Notes: generated by a model not told the origin, from the sequence alone. A DNA stretch of 64,000 nucleotides from Hemerocallis citrina (GCA_017893485.1 CM030364.1:46401254-46465253), one strand, 5' to 3'; positions 11,260-22,819 are shown, counted from the stretch's first letter. Made by a program: numbers and translations.

Positions 11260-11890
11260 TGCAGTCATTGAATGCTATTTTTTAGCTTTTTAATTTAAAA
11301 TAATAACATACGGCACTTGAAGTGCCGTCGGAGGCGAAAAAAATTAAAAAACGGTGGGACGGCATGTGAAGTTCTGTCGGAGAGAAAAAAAAAAATGAAA
11401 ATGGTGGGAACGAGGGAAAAAATTAGTCGAAGTGCAAAAAAAATTTACAAAACAATTATATAAAATTACAAAAAAATTTACAAAAATTACAAAAACATTA
11501 CAAAAAATTATAAAAAAATACAAAAATTACAAAAAACCCCCCGAGATGGTGGGATGGCACTTCAAGTGCTCGTCCGAGAGAAGTGGGGTTTTTTTTATTG
11601 CGAAATTAATTTTTTTTTGGAGGAACGGCGTTTCAAGTGCCGTCCGACCATTAAAAAAATATTTTTTTTTGTGCGACGGCACTTCAAGTGCCGTCCGACC
11701 ATTAAAAAAAATAATTTTTTTGGTGCGACGGCACTCGAAGTTCCGTCTCTTATATATGGATATTTTTCATTTCGTTTCTCATTTATAGCAATCTACTATA
11801 CCGAATTATGCATAATATGCATATTTGACCAACGACTGCAGCGTTCTGTTTGGCCAAATATGCATATTTAGCAAACGACTACAGATGCTT
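11260..11890. mobile_element. Degenerate GAGCATC-type MITE with internal palindromes
   Basis: The right end (CGACTACAGATGCTT) matches the end of the MITE at 19654-20464. The left end (CTGCAGTCATTGAATGCTATTTT) is an eroded version of its start. Inside are repeated perfect palindromes ACGGCACTTCAAGTGCCGT (about 11685-11705) and variants near 11310, 11350, 11545 and 11635, separated by A/T-rich spacers. Boundaries are approximate. Confidence 0.45.
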
Positions 11891-12732
11891 TAAGGTTGTT
11901 GAGTTTTTGTTATTTAGGTTATTGCATGTGTGGAACTGTTATTTTCATTAATTGTGGACTTGTTGAGATCTCGCAAAATTGAGGTGTGGAGGGTTACATT
12001 GTAATAATATATTTTTGGCGGATCCTGGTAGTCTGAAATAGCATGAACATTTGACTGAATTGAGGAGTTGTTTGGGAGATGATTCTTGCAAAATGTTATT
12101 TTCATCAGCTTACCAGATTACAACTTTAAATTGTTAGCAAAACTGAGCAAAATTTAAAGTTTAGTCTTATTTAGTGATTAATTTTACTAGAGTGATCGTA
12201 GAAATTGTAAATAAGGAAAAGTTCGGGTTTTCATTTGTGTGTTCTGATATGCTTGAGGTGGAGATTATTTGATATTGAGATTTTTTAAAAGAAATTTTTA
12301 TATTTGGGATCAATTTGATATTGAGATTGAGGTTTAAAGTTTAGGGTTTATGACCATGTGTGGTTTTGTGTATTGTTTTGAGTTTTATCATTTAATTTTT
12401 ATCAGTTTTACTACTTTTTCTATACTATGAATTCTCAATGCACATAATCCATATACTATAAATGTCTTTGTGGCATAATGTTACTGAACTATATTTGCTA
12501 TTTTGCTTGAATAACCAATTTCGGATCCTCTACTGTTCTATGCAATCTTTCCGATAGTGTTTTATGGGGTGCAACACTATTTTCTATATTGGGCTCATTG
12601 GTTCTGATGATCATTCGTGCAATAGGTGGCTCTGTAAGGGCCTTATCAAAAAATAATTTCTTTTCTTTCACAATCGTAGTCTTCAATTAAAAAATAAAAA
12701 ATAAAAAATTATTAGGGCGTGCAGATAACTAG

Positions 12733-13084
12733 TAGAACTTTTATCAGATTTCTAATCTGCAATGAGGAAGAATCAAGCCATCTCACAACACATGAATTAT
12801 GTGCATCATTTGAGACAGTCTGCAGTCGTTGTAATTAAAGAAGCGCAGGAGTAAAATTAGCAAGCACACGATAACTGAAAGACAATCACAGAATGACAAC
12901 CACAAAACCATTTACAAGACAAGAACCACAACAACACTTTCCATTTAACAAACTAGGAATACTAATCCTTCAGCATATACAAGCAGAACCGAAACTGCTC
13001 TCCACCTACAAGATGACTTATCCAGCTAAAATTTACAAGGTTAACCCAAGATCCCATTATAACCAACTAGGCAAACGGCGATGC
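12733..13084 (-). other. Probable 3' UTR of the OXS3-like gene
   Basis: Sequence between the gene's stop codon and the end of Helitron C. It has no other reading frame of note. The exact polyadenylation site was not determined. Confidence 0.5.
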
Positions 13085-13565
13085 TCAATAAAAACTTTTG
13101 CTGTCATCCTGAAGCCCAATGGATGGTCCAGAACCAGACAAACATTGAAGATCTGACAACGAGAAGGACCTCATAGGAAACGAACAATATTGAGGCAATG
13201 GGGGCCTAACTGGGGAAGAACATGAAGCTGAATTTTTAACTGATGGAGGAAGGGGAGGAAGCCGATACTTTGGATCTGGTTGTTGTTCCTCGCTAGTATT
13301 ACTTTTGTTGTTCATGGCCACAGCAAGAGCCAGAGAGCTTCCGCTAGTATTAGGAGATTTTTTGTGAATACCACCTCCATTACTTCTTAAAGGAGAGAAA
13401 GATGACTTGAGAGAGAAATTCTTGGAAGCAAGCAAGTTTCTTCTTTTCCGAGTGTAGGAGTTCTCTTGCTTGCCAAGGTCCTTGACAGAACCACAGGAAA
13501 CGATAGAATCTGACAGGCTTGCGAAAGACTTGGATTTTCCATTATAGAAGTTTGAAATCCCACGC
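13085..13565 (-). CDS. OXS3-like: OXIDATIVE STRESS 3-like protein, exon 2
   Basis: Last coding exon of a two-exon gene with total CDS 669 nt, 222 residues. The acceptor reads CTTTGGTAG|GCGTGG (boundary 13565/13566). Joined to exon 1 the frame continues as LPIRRGISNFYNGKSKSF, the conserved OXS3-family core (Gly-[IL]-Ser-x-[FY]-Tyr-x-Gly-Lys-Ser-x-Ser-Phe). Next come 'KDLGKQENSYTRKRRNLLA', an 'SNGGGI' box with 'LALAVAM', a proline-rich stretch and a C-terminal 'RSFSLSDLQ' block. Arabidopsis OXS3 is described as a nuclear, chromatin-associated factor for tolerance to oxidative and heavy-metal stress. A role here is inferred from family membership only. No stop or frameshift is seen. The only host gene here that looks functional. 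Confidence 0.85.
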
Positions 13566-15053
13566 CTACCAAAGGAGCAGAGATATTAACACTGGGTGAA
13601 TAACTCGTGCATTTGAAATACAGACTTACTTTTTGATGTGGAGAGGAGGAAAGGTAAACTAGTCTAAAACATGAACCTTTCTAATAACTATTTTGGTTCC
13701 ACAACTGTTATCAACTCAGCATTATTACTCACTTTTCAAAAGAGTACCCAGCAGTTGTTTATGTAATTTCATCATTTGTTCAATTAATTTACAAATAAAA
13801 TAAGTCAACAGAAGACTAAAAAATTTAAGATACAATTCTGCCAAATTACTGTTCTAGAGAGACACTTTTCAAATCATCATATGTTTTCCAAATCATTTGA
13901 GCTAATTTCTATTAGAGAGGAAAAGATTGTTACCAACATAATACTTACTGTGGCAAGACACATCTGTATTACTACAGTGGGGAAAGGAGTGGCAGGAAAT
14001 TTAGGCCTACTCCACATGTCCTTTTATCTCTATTTATCTATGTTAGTGGGAGTTGAAGATAATCATTACACATTGAGAGAATAAATGACATCCCTATATG
14101 GGCAGTTTGTTAAGAAAGCAAGGTACTTCTGATTTGCTGTTCAACTTGCCATAAAAAAGTAGAGATTTGCAAAACTACCCTCAGTTAGAGGGTTGATTTG
14201 CGAAAAAGTAACTCCACGATGTGATTGCTTCTTTTTTACAATCTCCATTACCTGAGGATCAGAACCAAGGGCCAGCCCTCAGCAGTAAAAGTTAAAAGTT
14301 TTTCAATTGGTGAACTCAAACAACATCTCACTACACTATATTGCAAAGTTATATTTAAAAAAGAGAAAAGGGAACCTCATATTTGTACGAGGTGATTTTC
14401 TCTATACACAAGATGGTGGACCTATAATGGACTATCAGAACCATTCACATTGATTTACAAGTCATAATACTTATGCCTATAAAAAATCAAATTGTTTGGA
14501 AGCTTTTCATGTTTCAAGTGATGAAAAAATAAACAGTTTTTCAATAACATTACAATTTACACAATGCGTTGAATAGTTAAGAAGCCTCCCGAACGAGTTC
14601 AACTTTTGTACACGAGTGTTATGACGTAAGAAACATGATGAATCATGAATGGTGTAGATCCTCTACTCAGAGTCCCACCATGTGAGTCCAACTACTCTAG
14701 ACGAGAAAAATTTTCTCCTATTAAGTACAAGGGTCACTTTCCTCTTCAGAAAATAGGGTTTATAACAAATATGCCCTCAACAAATGTTTGAATCTCATAT
14801 TTACCTCCCACAAACATGGATTTTTTATATTAGCCCCCCAACAATGTTATGACCACGTTTTAGTTGCCACGAAAGTTAGTGGTAATCGAAATTGGAACTA
14901 TTATGTTAAGTAGAACAGAATCTTCTTGACTTGACCATTTTGTTCTTCATTTTCAAACTATCCATTCGAACAGACATAAGGGCAATATAAAACATGATCT
15001 GAATTATTTGGGGTAAACATGGAAATTCACATTTGCTGGGGGGGGGGGTTAAA

Positions 15054-15955
15054 TGTTGTTGACCCTAGGTTTCGTGTGTACAAAACATACACATGCATAT
15101 AATATTTTTATCTAAGATCTTTACAATCTAACATAGAATAAAATTCAAATAAATCTCAAGATCTTCAAAATCAAAGCAAAAGAAAAATAATCATGCAAAT
15201 ATAAAAGATGACAAATATCGGGAAAGTTTCATCAAGAAGAAAGATGTAATTGACCTTCAAGAAGCCAGTGATTCCAAATTATTTACTGCTTCATTTGTGA
15301 GAAATAAATATGTAAAAAAATATTTGACAAATGATTAAGTTATAGAAATGATATAAAGTGAATTCACCGAAATATTGAATCCGGGAAAGGTTCGGTCAAC
15401 TAAACATATAACAGTAGACTGCATTTGACAGTTGACTGCAATCTTAGTTGAAATTGGTGCAATCGACTGTTATATTTTCTCTCGACTTTGGTCTGAAGAA
15501 AATGACAGTTGACTGCCCAAATAAGCAGCCACAACATGCCCCGATTCACATTTGGTATTTCTTTTTACATTTGTGGAAATGAATAATTCTGAAACTCTTT
15601 AAATAGAGCTGAATCCACCGAGTATTCTCTATCTCTTTTGACTCATATACTTCAAAACTTATAAAATGCCAAAGATCAAGAGAGGAACGCTTTTATTGTT
15701 TTCTTAGTCAAAACGTCGATCGTGCTTTTTCACTATCTTTTTGCTTCAGATTAAGGCGGTTTATGGGGCTTAAAGAGAAATAGAAGTCTTGTGGTTGTAA
15801 TAAGAATCTCGATCTGAGTACTGAGAACTCACTATACGGAATTTGAGTTAGTGAAATGCCTGCGCCGCAGAATTGCTGCAGGTAACGAGTAGTGGAGTAG
15901 AAATGGGACCGAACCACTTATATCGATGTGTCTCGCCACTTTGCTTTGTTTTTTT
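15054..15955 (+). mobile_element. Copia-like solo LTR or LTR fragment
   Basis: Starts TGTTG, has GTTGACTG/TCGACTG-type motifs (about 15410-15520), a TTTAAATAG TATA-like box near 15598, then a stretch ending GGACCGAACCACTTATA near 15910-15922 that resembles the R-U5 part of Copia LTRs. It abuts the poly-C run at about 15961. No second LTR or pol; the right border is uncertain. Confidence 0.45.
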
Positions 15956-15960
15956 CTCTA

Positions 15961-15986
15961 CCCCCCCCCCCCCCCCCCCCCCCCCC
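15961..15986 (+). repeat. Poly-C tract of about 26 nt
   Basis: Uninterrupted C run inside the intronic insert. Similar C or G runs occur near 1205-1224, 10847-10860 and 50389-50410. Confidence 0.9.
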
Positions 15987-17291
15987 AAAACCAAAAAGAG
16001 CGATTTACAAATATGAGATTCAAAACGCTTGTTTGGGGAATATATGTTTTTAAAAAAAACCCTAAAAAATATGGAGGGTAAACATACCAACACCTAACTG
16101 TTTTTCTCCCTTCACTCAAGTAATGCGGGTCCGCCCTTTTTTAACTTTTCTTAGTGAACGTTGTACAATCGCCCCCTCCAAATAAGGATTTTTTTTTGCG
16201 ATTTTGTAAAGAAGCTAATGGAGACAATTTGTGGGACCAATTGTCCTATCATTTTTCTGATTTCAAATCTAAATAAACACACGATTTGCAGGATTCGTAA
16301 TTTATAGTTGATGTGGAAATAAAATTTTGCAAATTTAACCTCATTTTTTCACAAACAAACCACCACTAACTAGCACTATGAAAAGACAAACATGTCGGTC
16401 ATACGTGCTAACAATCTTACTAGATAACACACAAAGGGTTTGTATGGTTGGACTTTTAACGTGCAATGCAAGAGTATTTTTTAAGCTACATGAGAGGTGT
16501 ATGGTAATGATTATGCTTCAAGAGAATAATGAGGCCCCAATTACTTTAATGAAAAAAATAAAAATATGCACATTAAACATGCTAAATTCTTCACCTCCTC
16601 CTATGATATTAACATTTCACTCCACTTGCACCTAGTAAGTATTACACCTTTTAATGCATTCTAAATGTGGCCATCACAACTACATTTATTCTGTATTTAT
16701 AACAAAATATATTTTTAATATTCACTTTTAAGATATTTTTAATAACCTTGCATATTGTTTATTCTCTTCTAATAAAGTGGTGTTTATCTGGAAAAGAAAA
16801 TGCAGTTAGATTTGCAAAATTTGTGTTCCACATCAGCTCTAAAGTATCGATTTGGTAAATTGTGTTTGTTCAAGTTAGAAATCAAAAAATTGATGGGGCA
16901 GTGGGTCCAACCAAATTGTCTCCATTAGTCTCTCTGCGAAATCGCAAAAAGAAATCCTGATTTGGAGAGACTATTGTACAATATTCAATAAAAAATAAAT
17001 AAAAAAGAGCAGGCCCACATTAATTGAGTGAAAGGAGAAAATCAGCTAGAGGTGTTGTGTATGTTTACCCCCCATATTTTTCAAATATAACTTTGCAATA
17101 TAGTGTAGTGAGATATTGCTTATGTTCACCAATGGTAAGACAACATGTAGTGTAGGCTCTTGGTTCTGATCCTCAAATTTAGTAAATAAAGCAGATTATA
17201 TTAATAAAAAACAGCACATCACACTGTTGGGTCCAATTTAGCCCAAATCAACCCTCTAACAAAGGGTAGATTTGCAAATCTTCACTGTTTA

Positions 17292-18028
17292 GAGCATCTG
17301 TGGTCGTTGGCTAAAATGCCAAATTTTTCCCCAAAAAAAAAGAAAAAAAAAGGGCTGTAGTCGTTGGCTATATACCCAAATTTTGGGTTTGAGGGGAACA
17401 GTGGTCGGCTATATTTGGGAGAGGATATAAGAATTTGGAAAATATAGCCGGACGAACGATGATCTTTCGTCCATTCATTTTAAAAAAATTTGAATCAAAC
17501 GCAAGATCATCTTCCGTCGCTTCAATTTTTTTTATTTAAATAGATCGGACGGGAAAATCCATTTTATAAAAAAAATCGATCAGACGGGGAATTTCCGGTC
17601 CGTTTGATTTTTCACTTAAAAAAATCCGGATGGAGAATGATCTACCGTCCAAGACATTTATTCCCATTTGAAAAGAAAATATCCTATAGAATTAGGCCTA
17701 TAAACATTTCTATGTGTATAGATTAGATTTTAATCTCATTTTAATTATGATTTAAGATTTATTTAAGATTTAATTAGGATTAAATTAAGAGTTAATTAGG
17801 AATTAATGATGGAGTTAAATTTTTTTAAAAAATTCCTCAGACAGGAAATGATTTCCCTTCCGTTGGTTTTTTATTAAAAATAATAATGGATGGAAAATCA
17901 TTCCTTGTCCATCGATTTTTTAAAATTAAAACCCAAGATTTGGGTTCAAACGACTACAACTGAATCCCAAAATTCCTATTCCTATATGCCAAATGCCCAA
18001 AATTTTAGATTGAACTGAACATATGCTC
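17292..18028. mobile_element. GAGCATC MITE (Harbinger/Tourist-like), copy 1
   Basis: Starts GAGCATCTGTGGTCGTTGGC after TTA (17289-17291) and ends CATATGCTC before TTA (18029-18031); the end is duplicated once more at 18035-18047. The 3-bp TTA duplication fits the PIF/Harbinger target preference. Shares the CGTTGGCTA..CCCAAATTTTGGG interior with the copy at 19654. Internal GACGGG/CCCGTC hairpins recur between 17440 and 17910. Confidence 0.7.
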
Positions 18029-18179
18029 TTAGTACATATGCTCTTAGTGGTAAGTTGAAGAACAAGTCTAATAAACTTGGCTTTCTAAACAAAATGCCCC
18101 TAAAATGCTTTTCATATTAATTTTTAAATTTATCAAAGATATATCACTTTTTTCTTCATAAGCAATATTATAATTCCGC

Positions 18180-18315
18180 TACAAGTGTCCTAGTGGCCCA
18201 GTGGTAATCTTCTTTGCTTCAGGGGTTTGAACCTCCACTTGCACAGTTCCCTAATTCTGGGATGAGAGTGTGCGTGTGCCGGGTTGGTGTATAACTAGGG
18301 CATTGTTCAAAAAAA
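18180..18315 (+). mobile_element. tRNA-derived SINE (Au-like)
   Basis: Pol III A-box-like TAGTGGCCCAGTGG (18191-18204) and B-box-like GGTTTGAACCTC (18224-18235) with tRNA-like spacing, a tRNA-unrelated body with a TGTGCCGGGTTGG stretch, and a short A run at 18309-18315. Layout and sequence recall the Au SINE family of flowering plants. It is antisense to the host gene. TSD not resolved. Confidence 0.65.
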
Positions 18316-18791
18316 TATATACTAAAATTGATGGATTGGTATGCTGATTCCAGGTGAGCTCTCTCAAAAATAACGCCAAACCAGGCTTGACCTCAAAAAA
18401 ATTAAAACGGGCCTTACATTCTCAGCAGGTGCATACTCGTTCAAAATTAAGTACGGTGCATTCTAAGTCATGTCAAGGCAAGTCCCTGGACAAGTGTGGG
18501 TGATGGGTTAAAGTTGCAATTCTATCTGGTACAAGGTTGTTTTGGGTATTGATATGAACAAAAAACATTGAGAACATAAGTATTGTGTAGAAAAGTTTAA
18601 TTTTAAACCTTAGTATGCTGACGAGGGCAAAAGAACTTCAACATAAGATGAACGCATTTAGTTAGTGAGGTGGGACGAGGTGAAACCACTAATATAAAAA
18701 AACACTTTGGACCCAACACATTTTTCATTATTTTAAGCATAAAAATTCTTCCAGTCTCCCCTTAAGTAGCACCAAATCCAGTTGACACTTT

Positions 18792-19562
18792 AACACCTTT
18801 CACCTCCCCATTGCACTTTTCTCCTCAATTTCCTTGGAACATGGGTGATATAGGCACAACCACAACAACATCTTCGTTCCTTTTTTTTTTCACACTCCAT
18901 TGAAACATAAACAAATATGTGTTACTGATTTCATGGTCTTACTTAAGAAAGATGAAATTAAAGAAAAATAAAGTTATTTCCATAAATCGTTTGCCACATT
19001 GAGACACTCACGGCCGAATCAAATGATTTAGGGCATTTAATGTTGATTACGACCAGTAAACTTACCATCTTTATCAACAACAACAAAAATATTATGGCTA
19101 GAGATAGTTATCGAACATACGAAATTGCTAGAATCTCACATTTGCTGGACTCCTGCAACTCAATCTACTCAAAATGATCAACACCTTTCTCCTCCCCATT
19201 GCACTTTTATCCTCTTTCCTTGGAACATGGGTGATATAGGCACAACCACAACAATATCTTCATTCCTTTCTTTTTTTCACACTCCATTGAAACATAAACA
19301 AATATGTTTTATTGATTTCATGGTCTTACTTAAGAAAGATGAAATTAAAGAAAAATAAAGTTATTTCCATAAATCGTTTGCCACATAGAGGCACTCACGA
19401 CCGAATCAAATGATTTAGGGCATTTAATGTTGATTACGACTAGTACACTCTTTATCAACAACAAAAAAAATATTATGGCTAGATATAGTTATCGAACATA
19501 CGAAATTGCTAGAATCTCGCATTTGCAAGGGACTCCTACAACTCAATCTACTCAAAATGATC
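18792..19562 (+). repeat. 388-bp tandem duplication in the OXS3-like intron
   Basis: Unit 1 (about 18792-19179) and unit 2 (about 19180-19562) are similar along their length, including a CCTTGGAACATGGGTGATAT core. The end of unit 2 plus its flank (19467-19650) recurs at 20473-20655, beyond a MITE, so part of the region is present three times. Confidence 0.75.
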
Positions 19563-19653
19563 AGCAAACAACACATGCAAATTGATCAGGACATTTTAAC
19601 ACTTTCACACATCTTAAAAAATACTCTAAATAAATTCCATTTTCCTTTTGTTA

Positions 19654-20464
19654 GAGCATCTGTAGTCGTTGGCTATTTTGCCAAAATTTTCAAATTTTGG
19701 CAAAAATAGTGCTGCAGTCGTTGGCCATTTACCCAAAATTTGGGTTTCGTATGAACAGTGGTTGGCTATATTTGGAAGTCGAAATGGCAATTGCCAAAAT
19801 ATAGCTAACAATAGATGATTTACCGTCTGTTTGATCGGACGAAAAATTATCACTCGTCGCTTATTTTTTTAAAAATTTTCCCCATCGGACGGTAAAAGAA
19901 ACACCATCCCAAAAATTGCGGATTTCTCGGACGAGGGAATATTTCCCGTCCTTGAAATTTTTATTTTTTTTAAAATTAAAAAACAGTCGGACGGGAGATG
20001 AAATCCCGTCCGAACCATTAAAAAAAACTGAAATGAAGTGGGACAGGAGAAGAAATACCGTCCCATACATTTCATTCTTAAAAATTTCTATAGAAAACCC
20101 CTATAATGATTTCTATGGGTTAAACTTAGGTTAAAATGTTAATTAATTAATAATTAAGAAATAATTAGGATTAATTTAACAAATATTAAGGAATTAATTA
20201 TGATTTAAAGTTTTTTTTATTTTTTTTAAAAAAAATACGGCGGACGGGAAATCATTCCTCTTCCGTTTTTTATTTTTTATTTTATTTTATTTTATTTTTT
20301 ATTTTATTTTATTTTTTATTTGGGACGAAAAATAATCTTTCATCTGAGATTTTAAATAGTGAAAAAACCCAAATTTTGGCTTTCGACGACTACAGCGCAA
20401 AGTCAATTTTTCCATTTCCATTTGCCAAATACCCAAATTTGGCTCACGACGACTACAGATGCTC
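19654..20464. mobile_element. GAGCATC MITE, copy 2 (best preserved)
   Basis: TIRs GAGCATCTGTAGTCGTTGGC and the reverse complement of CGACGACTACAGATGCTC, flanked by TTA at 19651-19653 and 20465-20467. The interior contains several hairpins, the clearest CGGACGGGA-(7 nt)-TCCCGTCCG near 19988-20012, and AT-rich linkers including TTTTA-rich runs near 20270-20320. No coding capacity. Confidence 0.8.
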
Positions 20465-20746
20465 TTAATCAATGAAAAAAATTATGGCTAGCGATAGTTA
20501 TCGAACATACGAAATTTCTAGAATCTCACATTTGCAAGGGGTTCCTACAACTCAATCTAACCAAATTGATCAGCGAACAACACATGCAAATTGATCAGGA
20601 CATATTAACACTTTCACACACCTTAAAAAATACTCTAAACAAATTATATTTTTCATTTTTTCATTTTAAAACTAAATTATGACTCAAGTAAGCTAATGAC
20701 AGCTTCAATTAAATAACGAAAAAAGAGATGAATTCAAGAAACTGAC

Positions 20747-20934
20747 CTGATCGGAAGCGCTTCTTCCAACGATTCCAAGGAACCGATCGGCCCCTTGTAC
20801 GCGCTCTCCACCTCCTTCTCTCCCGCCAAATCCTCACCGTCCGATCCACAGTCGCTGTTCTTTCCGATTGAAGAGCTCGATGACGTGGACGCCGCCGGAA
20901 ACTCCTCAACCACCGCCGCTGCCGTTGCCGCCAT
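20747..20934 (-). CDS. OXS3-like: OXIDATIVE STRESS 3-like protein, exon 1
   Basis: First coding exon, 188 nt, starting at the ATG on the minus strand at 20934-20932 (context GCAAGATGGCGG). It encodes a low-complexity start with Ala and Ser runs, then acidic residues and 'GPIGSLESLEEALPIR', the helix that precedes the OXS3 core. The exon ends ATCAG|GTCAGT, a good donor, and two nucleotides of an Arg codon carry over to exon 2. Exon-end phase, splice consensus and family motif all agree, which makes the two-exon model strong although the exons lie 7.2 kb apart. GC content is much higher than in the surrounding intron. Confidence 0.85.
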
Positions 20935-21016
20935 CTTGCGAGATTCACCGGCGTCGTAGATCGGCGAGCAGACGGTGCTGCGAGTGAATCCTGACCGTCC
21001 GCTCGCGCTTCGTCGG

Positions 21017-21115
21017 TCAAAAGCGATCGGTAATAATGGATGGATCGAGAATTTTGAACAAAGATAGGGAGATAAAAATAATAAGGAGAGAGAGAAAAGA
21101 AGAACAAGATAACAT
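21017..21115 (-). other. Possible 32-codon upstream ORF in the OXS3-like 5' leader
   Basis: ATG at 21115-21113 and TGA at 21019-21017 on the minus strand, upstream of and out of overlap with the main start. It lies only a few bases below the predicted transcription start, so it matters only if transcription starts above 21115. Confidence 0.3.
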
Positions 21116-21143
21116 TAAATAGAAGGAAGGATAGAGACGGTGG

Positions 21144-21156
21144 TTTATACTTTATA
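21144..21156 (-). promoter_or_regulatory. Candidate TATA box of the OXS3-like gene
   Basis: On the minus strand TATAAAGTATAAA lies about 215 bp upstream of the ATG, followed by a CT-rich leader (CTTTTCTCTCTCTCC), a common layout for plant core promoters. Confidence 0.5.
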
Positions 21157-22819
21157 CAGGCAGAATTAATTAGACTTTTTTCCGAAATAGGCTACTTTTT
21201 AAAACTAATTCTCAGAGTAGGCTACTTTGGAAACTAATTATGAAAATTGACATAAGTCCTAACTACGTCCTAGTTTATTTTATACTTGGGCTAAAGAGAT
21301 TCGAAGACTCAAACAAATTTTATAAGCAAAAAAAACTGAATATAGACCGAATTTGGGAACGGCCCTATCTTGAAAATACGTTTCCAAAGTAGGCCTATTT
21401 TAAAAATAAGTTTTAAAAGGTGGCCTATTTGGAGAAAAAATCAATTAATTATGTGGGGCTTTTGGAGATAACTTGTTTTGTCAGCACACTGATCATGCAT
21501 ATACTTTAGTTCTTCCACACCAGGGCCGGCCCTGAGTGTCGAAATGGGGCCCCTAATAACATATATATATATTTTTTACGTGCGAAATACGTGCCTATAT
21601 TTACAAGGGAAGTTCAAAATTGGAGGCCCCAAAAATCGCAAATTTCACGGGAGCCCGAGGCAGCTGCCTTACCCGCCTCCATAATGGGGCCGGCCCTGAG
21701 TATTGGATAATTAATTTTACTGTATCAACACTAACATCCTATTATTTGTCAAAAATGTTTCCCTTGTCCCTCCCTCCCTCCCTCCCTCCCTCCCTTTCCC
21801 CTCTTCACAAAAATGTACCTTACATACTTAAAATAGAACCAAAAAAAATATGTCCTAAGAGACTGCATCCCTCCAAGGCTAAAGATAACTCTGACCCATA
21901 CGGACATACCAACCAGTCAACCACTAATAAGATATATGGTTAAATGGATTTTGATATAATTATAGGGTACGCAATAATAGGTAATTGAGTTGAGTAAAAA
22001 AAATAATATCAATTAAGAGGCATCTGAAAATTCAATAGTAGAGGGTTCCTTTCAAAAAGTTTGCTATGATGTGAGACTTCAGGTATATCATGGAAATAAA
22101 GCATTAAGATTACATCTGTAATTTCACAAATGAAAAAGTAATTTTCTCTTGATAGTGATAGGAACCTATTAGCTTGATGAGACAAAGCATAATAGAATCA
22201 CTGACCGCGAGTGTATTAGGCTTCACCCTATCTTGTTGGAATTGTCCGGATGCAATAACAACATGCTCCAATTTTAACTTCCCAAATGCTTTCTTAATGA
22301 TTTTGCCCTAATACAAATTTGGAGAGAAAATCAAATAAAGGAATAAATCACTTCATTATAAACAAGATAGATAGCATAATCATTAGAAAGATAATCAAAC
22401 TTGATTATACCTCTACAGAATGGGCAGTAGCAAGCCTATATACATGCACAGGCCGAGTTTGGCCAATCCTGTGGCATCGATCCATTGCCTGCAGATCCAT
22501 TTGCTGTTGGGGAAGATAATCTTTAATAACCAAACAATAATAGGGGCTTTAATTTTTTGTAATTACGAAGGGGCTGTTGGGGAAATGCAATTTCAACTGC
22601 ATTGGAAATCTAGGAGACTAGGTCAGTTCGCTGGTGCCCCTTAAATGAAATCTAGAGTTAATGACCTAGATTTCCCTTAAATGCAATTTCATCATACGGC
22701 TGGTGCCCCTTAAAAATTTTGGGCCCTGGGCATGAGCCCAATTCGCTCTACCCCAGGGCCGGGCCTGTTCCACACTCTCTCTTTCCACTTCTCCACATTA
22801 TTTTCGCTACTCCGTATTT
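21157..22819. other. Upstream region of the OXS3-like gene, small repeats only
   Basis: No gene recognised. It holds a (TCCC)n run at about 21767-21796, the MITE at 21521-21698, and a degenerate element at about 22500-22770 ending CCCAGGGCCGGGCCTG with a repeated 'GGTGCCCCTTAAA' motif near 22633 and 22703. Confidence 0.5.
21521..21698. mobile_element. Short MITE with GGCCGGCC-type termini (hAT-like)
   Basis: Both ends carry CAGGGCCGGCCC in inverted orientation, and the interior (GGGGCCCCTAA, TACGTGC, GAGGCAGCTGCC) matches the MITE at 47428-47630, which has an 8-bp TSD. A TSD is not clear for this copy. Confidence 0.6.

Larger units (their letters stand above)
9406..12732 (+). mobile_element. 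Helitron (copy C), split by two further Helitrons
   Basis: It starts with TCTCTAA at 9406-9412, is interrupted by a minus-strand Helitron (9413-10276), and resumes TACCATAATTGGAGAG at 10277. The join gives a normal 5' terminus matching the relative at 45447. A second Helitron sits at 10367-10755. The 3' end is AGATAACTAG (CTAG 12729-12732) before T. The interior holds a GC-rich block (10870-11100), a palindrome-rich MITE-like segment (11260-11890) and about 12180-12400, which matches 46400-46530 of the other copy and may be captured intron. No Rep/helicase is visible. Confidence 0.75.
14161..17282. mobile_element. Long-TIR element, left arm split by a later insertion
   Basis: The right arm (about 16797-17282) reverse-complements two separated left blocks: 14161-14357 and about 16065-16345. 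The loop is about 16346-16796. The left arm is therefore interrupted by about 1.7 kb (14358-16064). That insert has its own inverted ends (about 14752-14800 against 16005-16055) and contains the LTR-like segment below. No TSD was found for the outer element, and class (MULE or foldback) is not settled. Confidence 0.6.
13566..20746 (-). other. Large intron of the OXS3-like gene
   Basis: Intron of 7,181 bp bounded by donor AG|GTCAGT (20746-20741 on the minus strand) and acceptor TTGGTAG. It is occupied by a long-TIR element, a Copia-like LTR, two MITEs, a SINE and a local duplication, listed separately. 13566-14160 and 18320-18790 hold nothing recognisable. Confidence 0.8.

Noticed and set aside
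20709..21107. 132-codon minus-strand frame over the OXS3-like exon 1
   Set aside because: It starts at a TTG, is in another frame than the exon with the family motif, and is Arg-rich as expected of an off-frame translation of GC-rich coding DNA.
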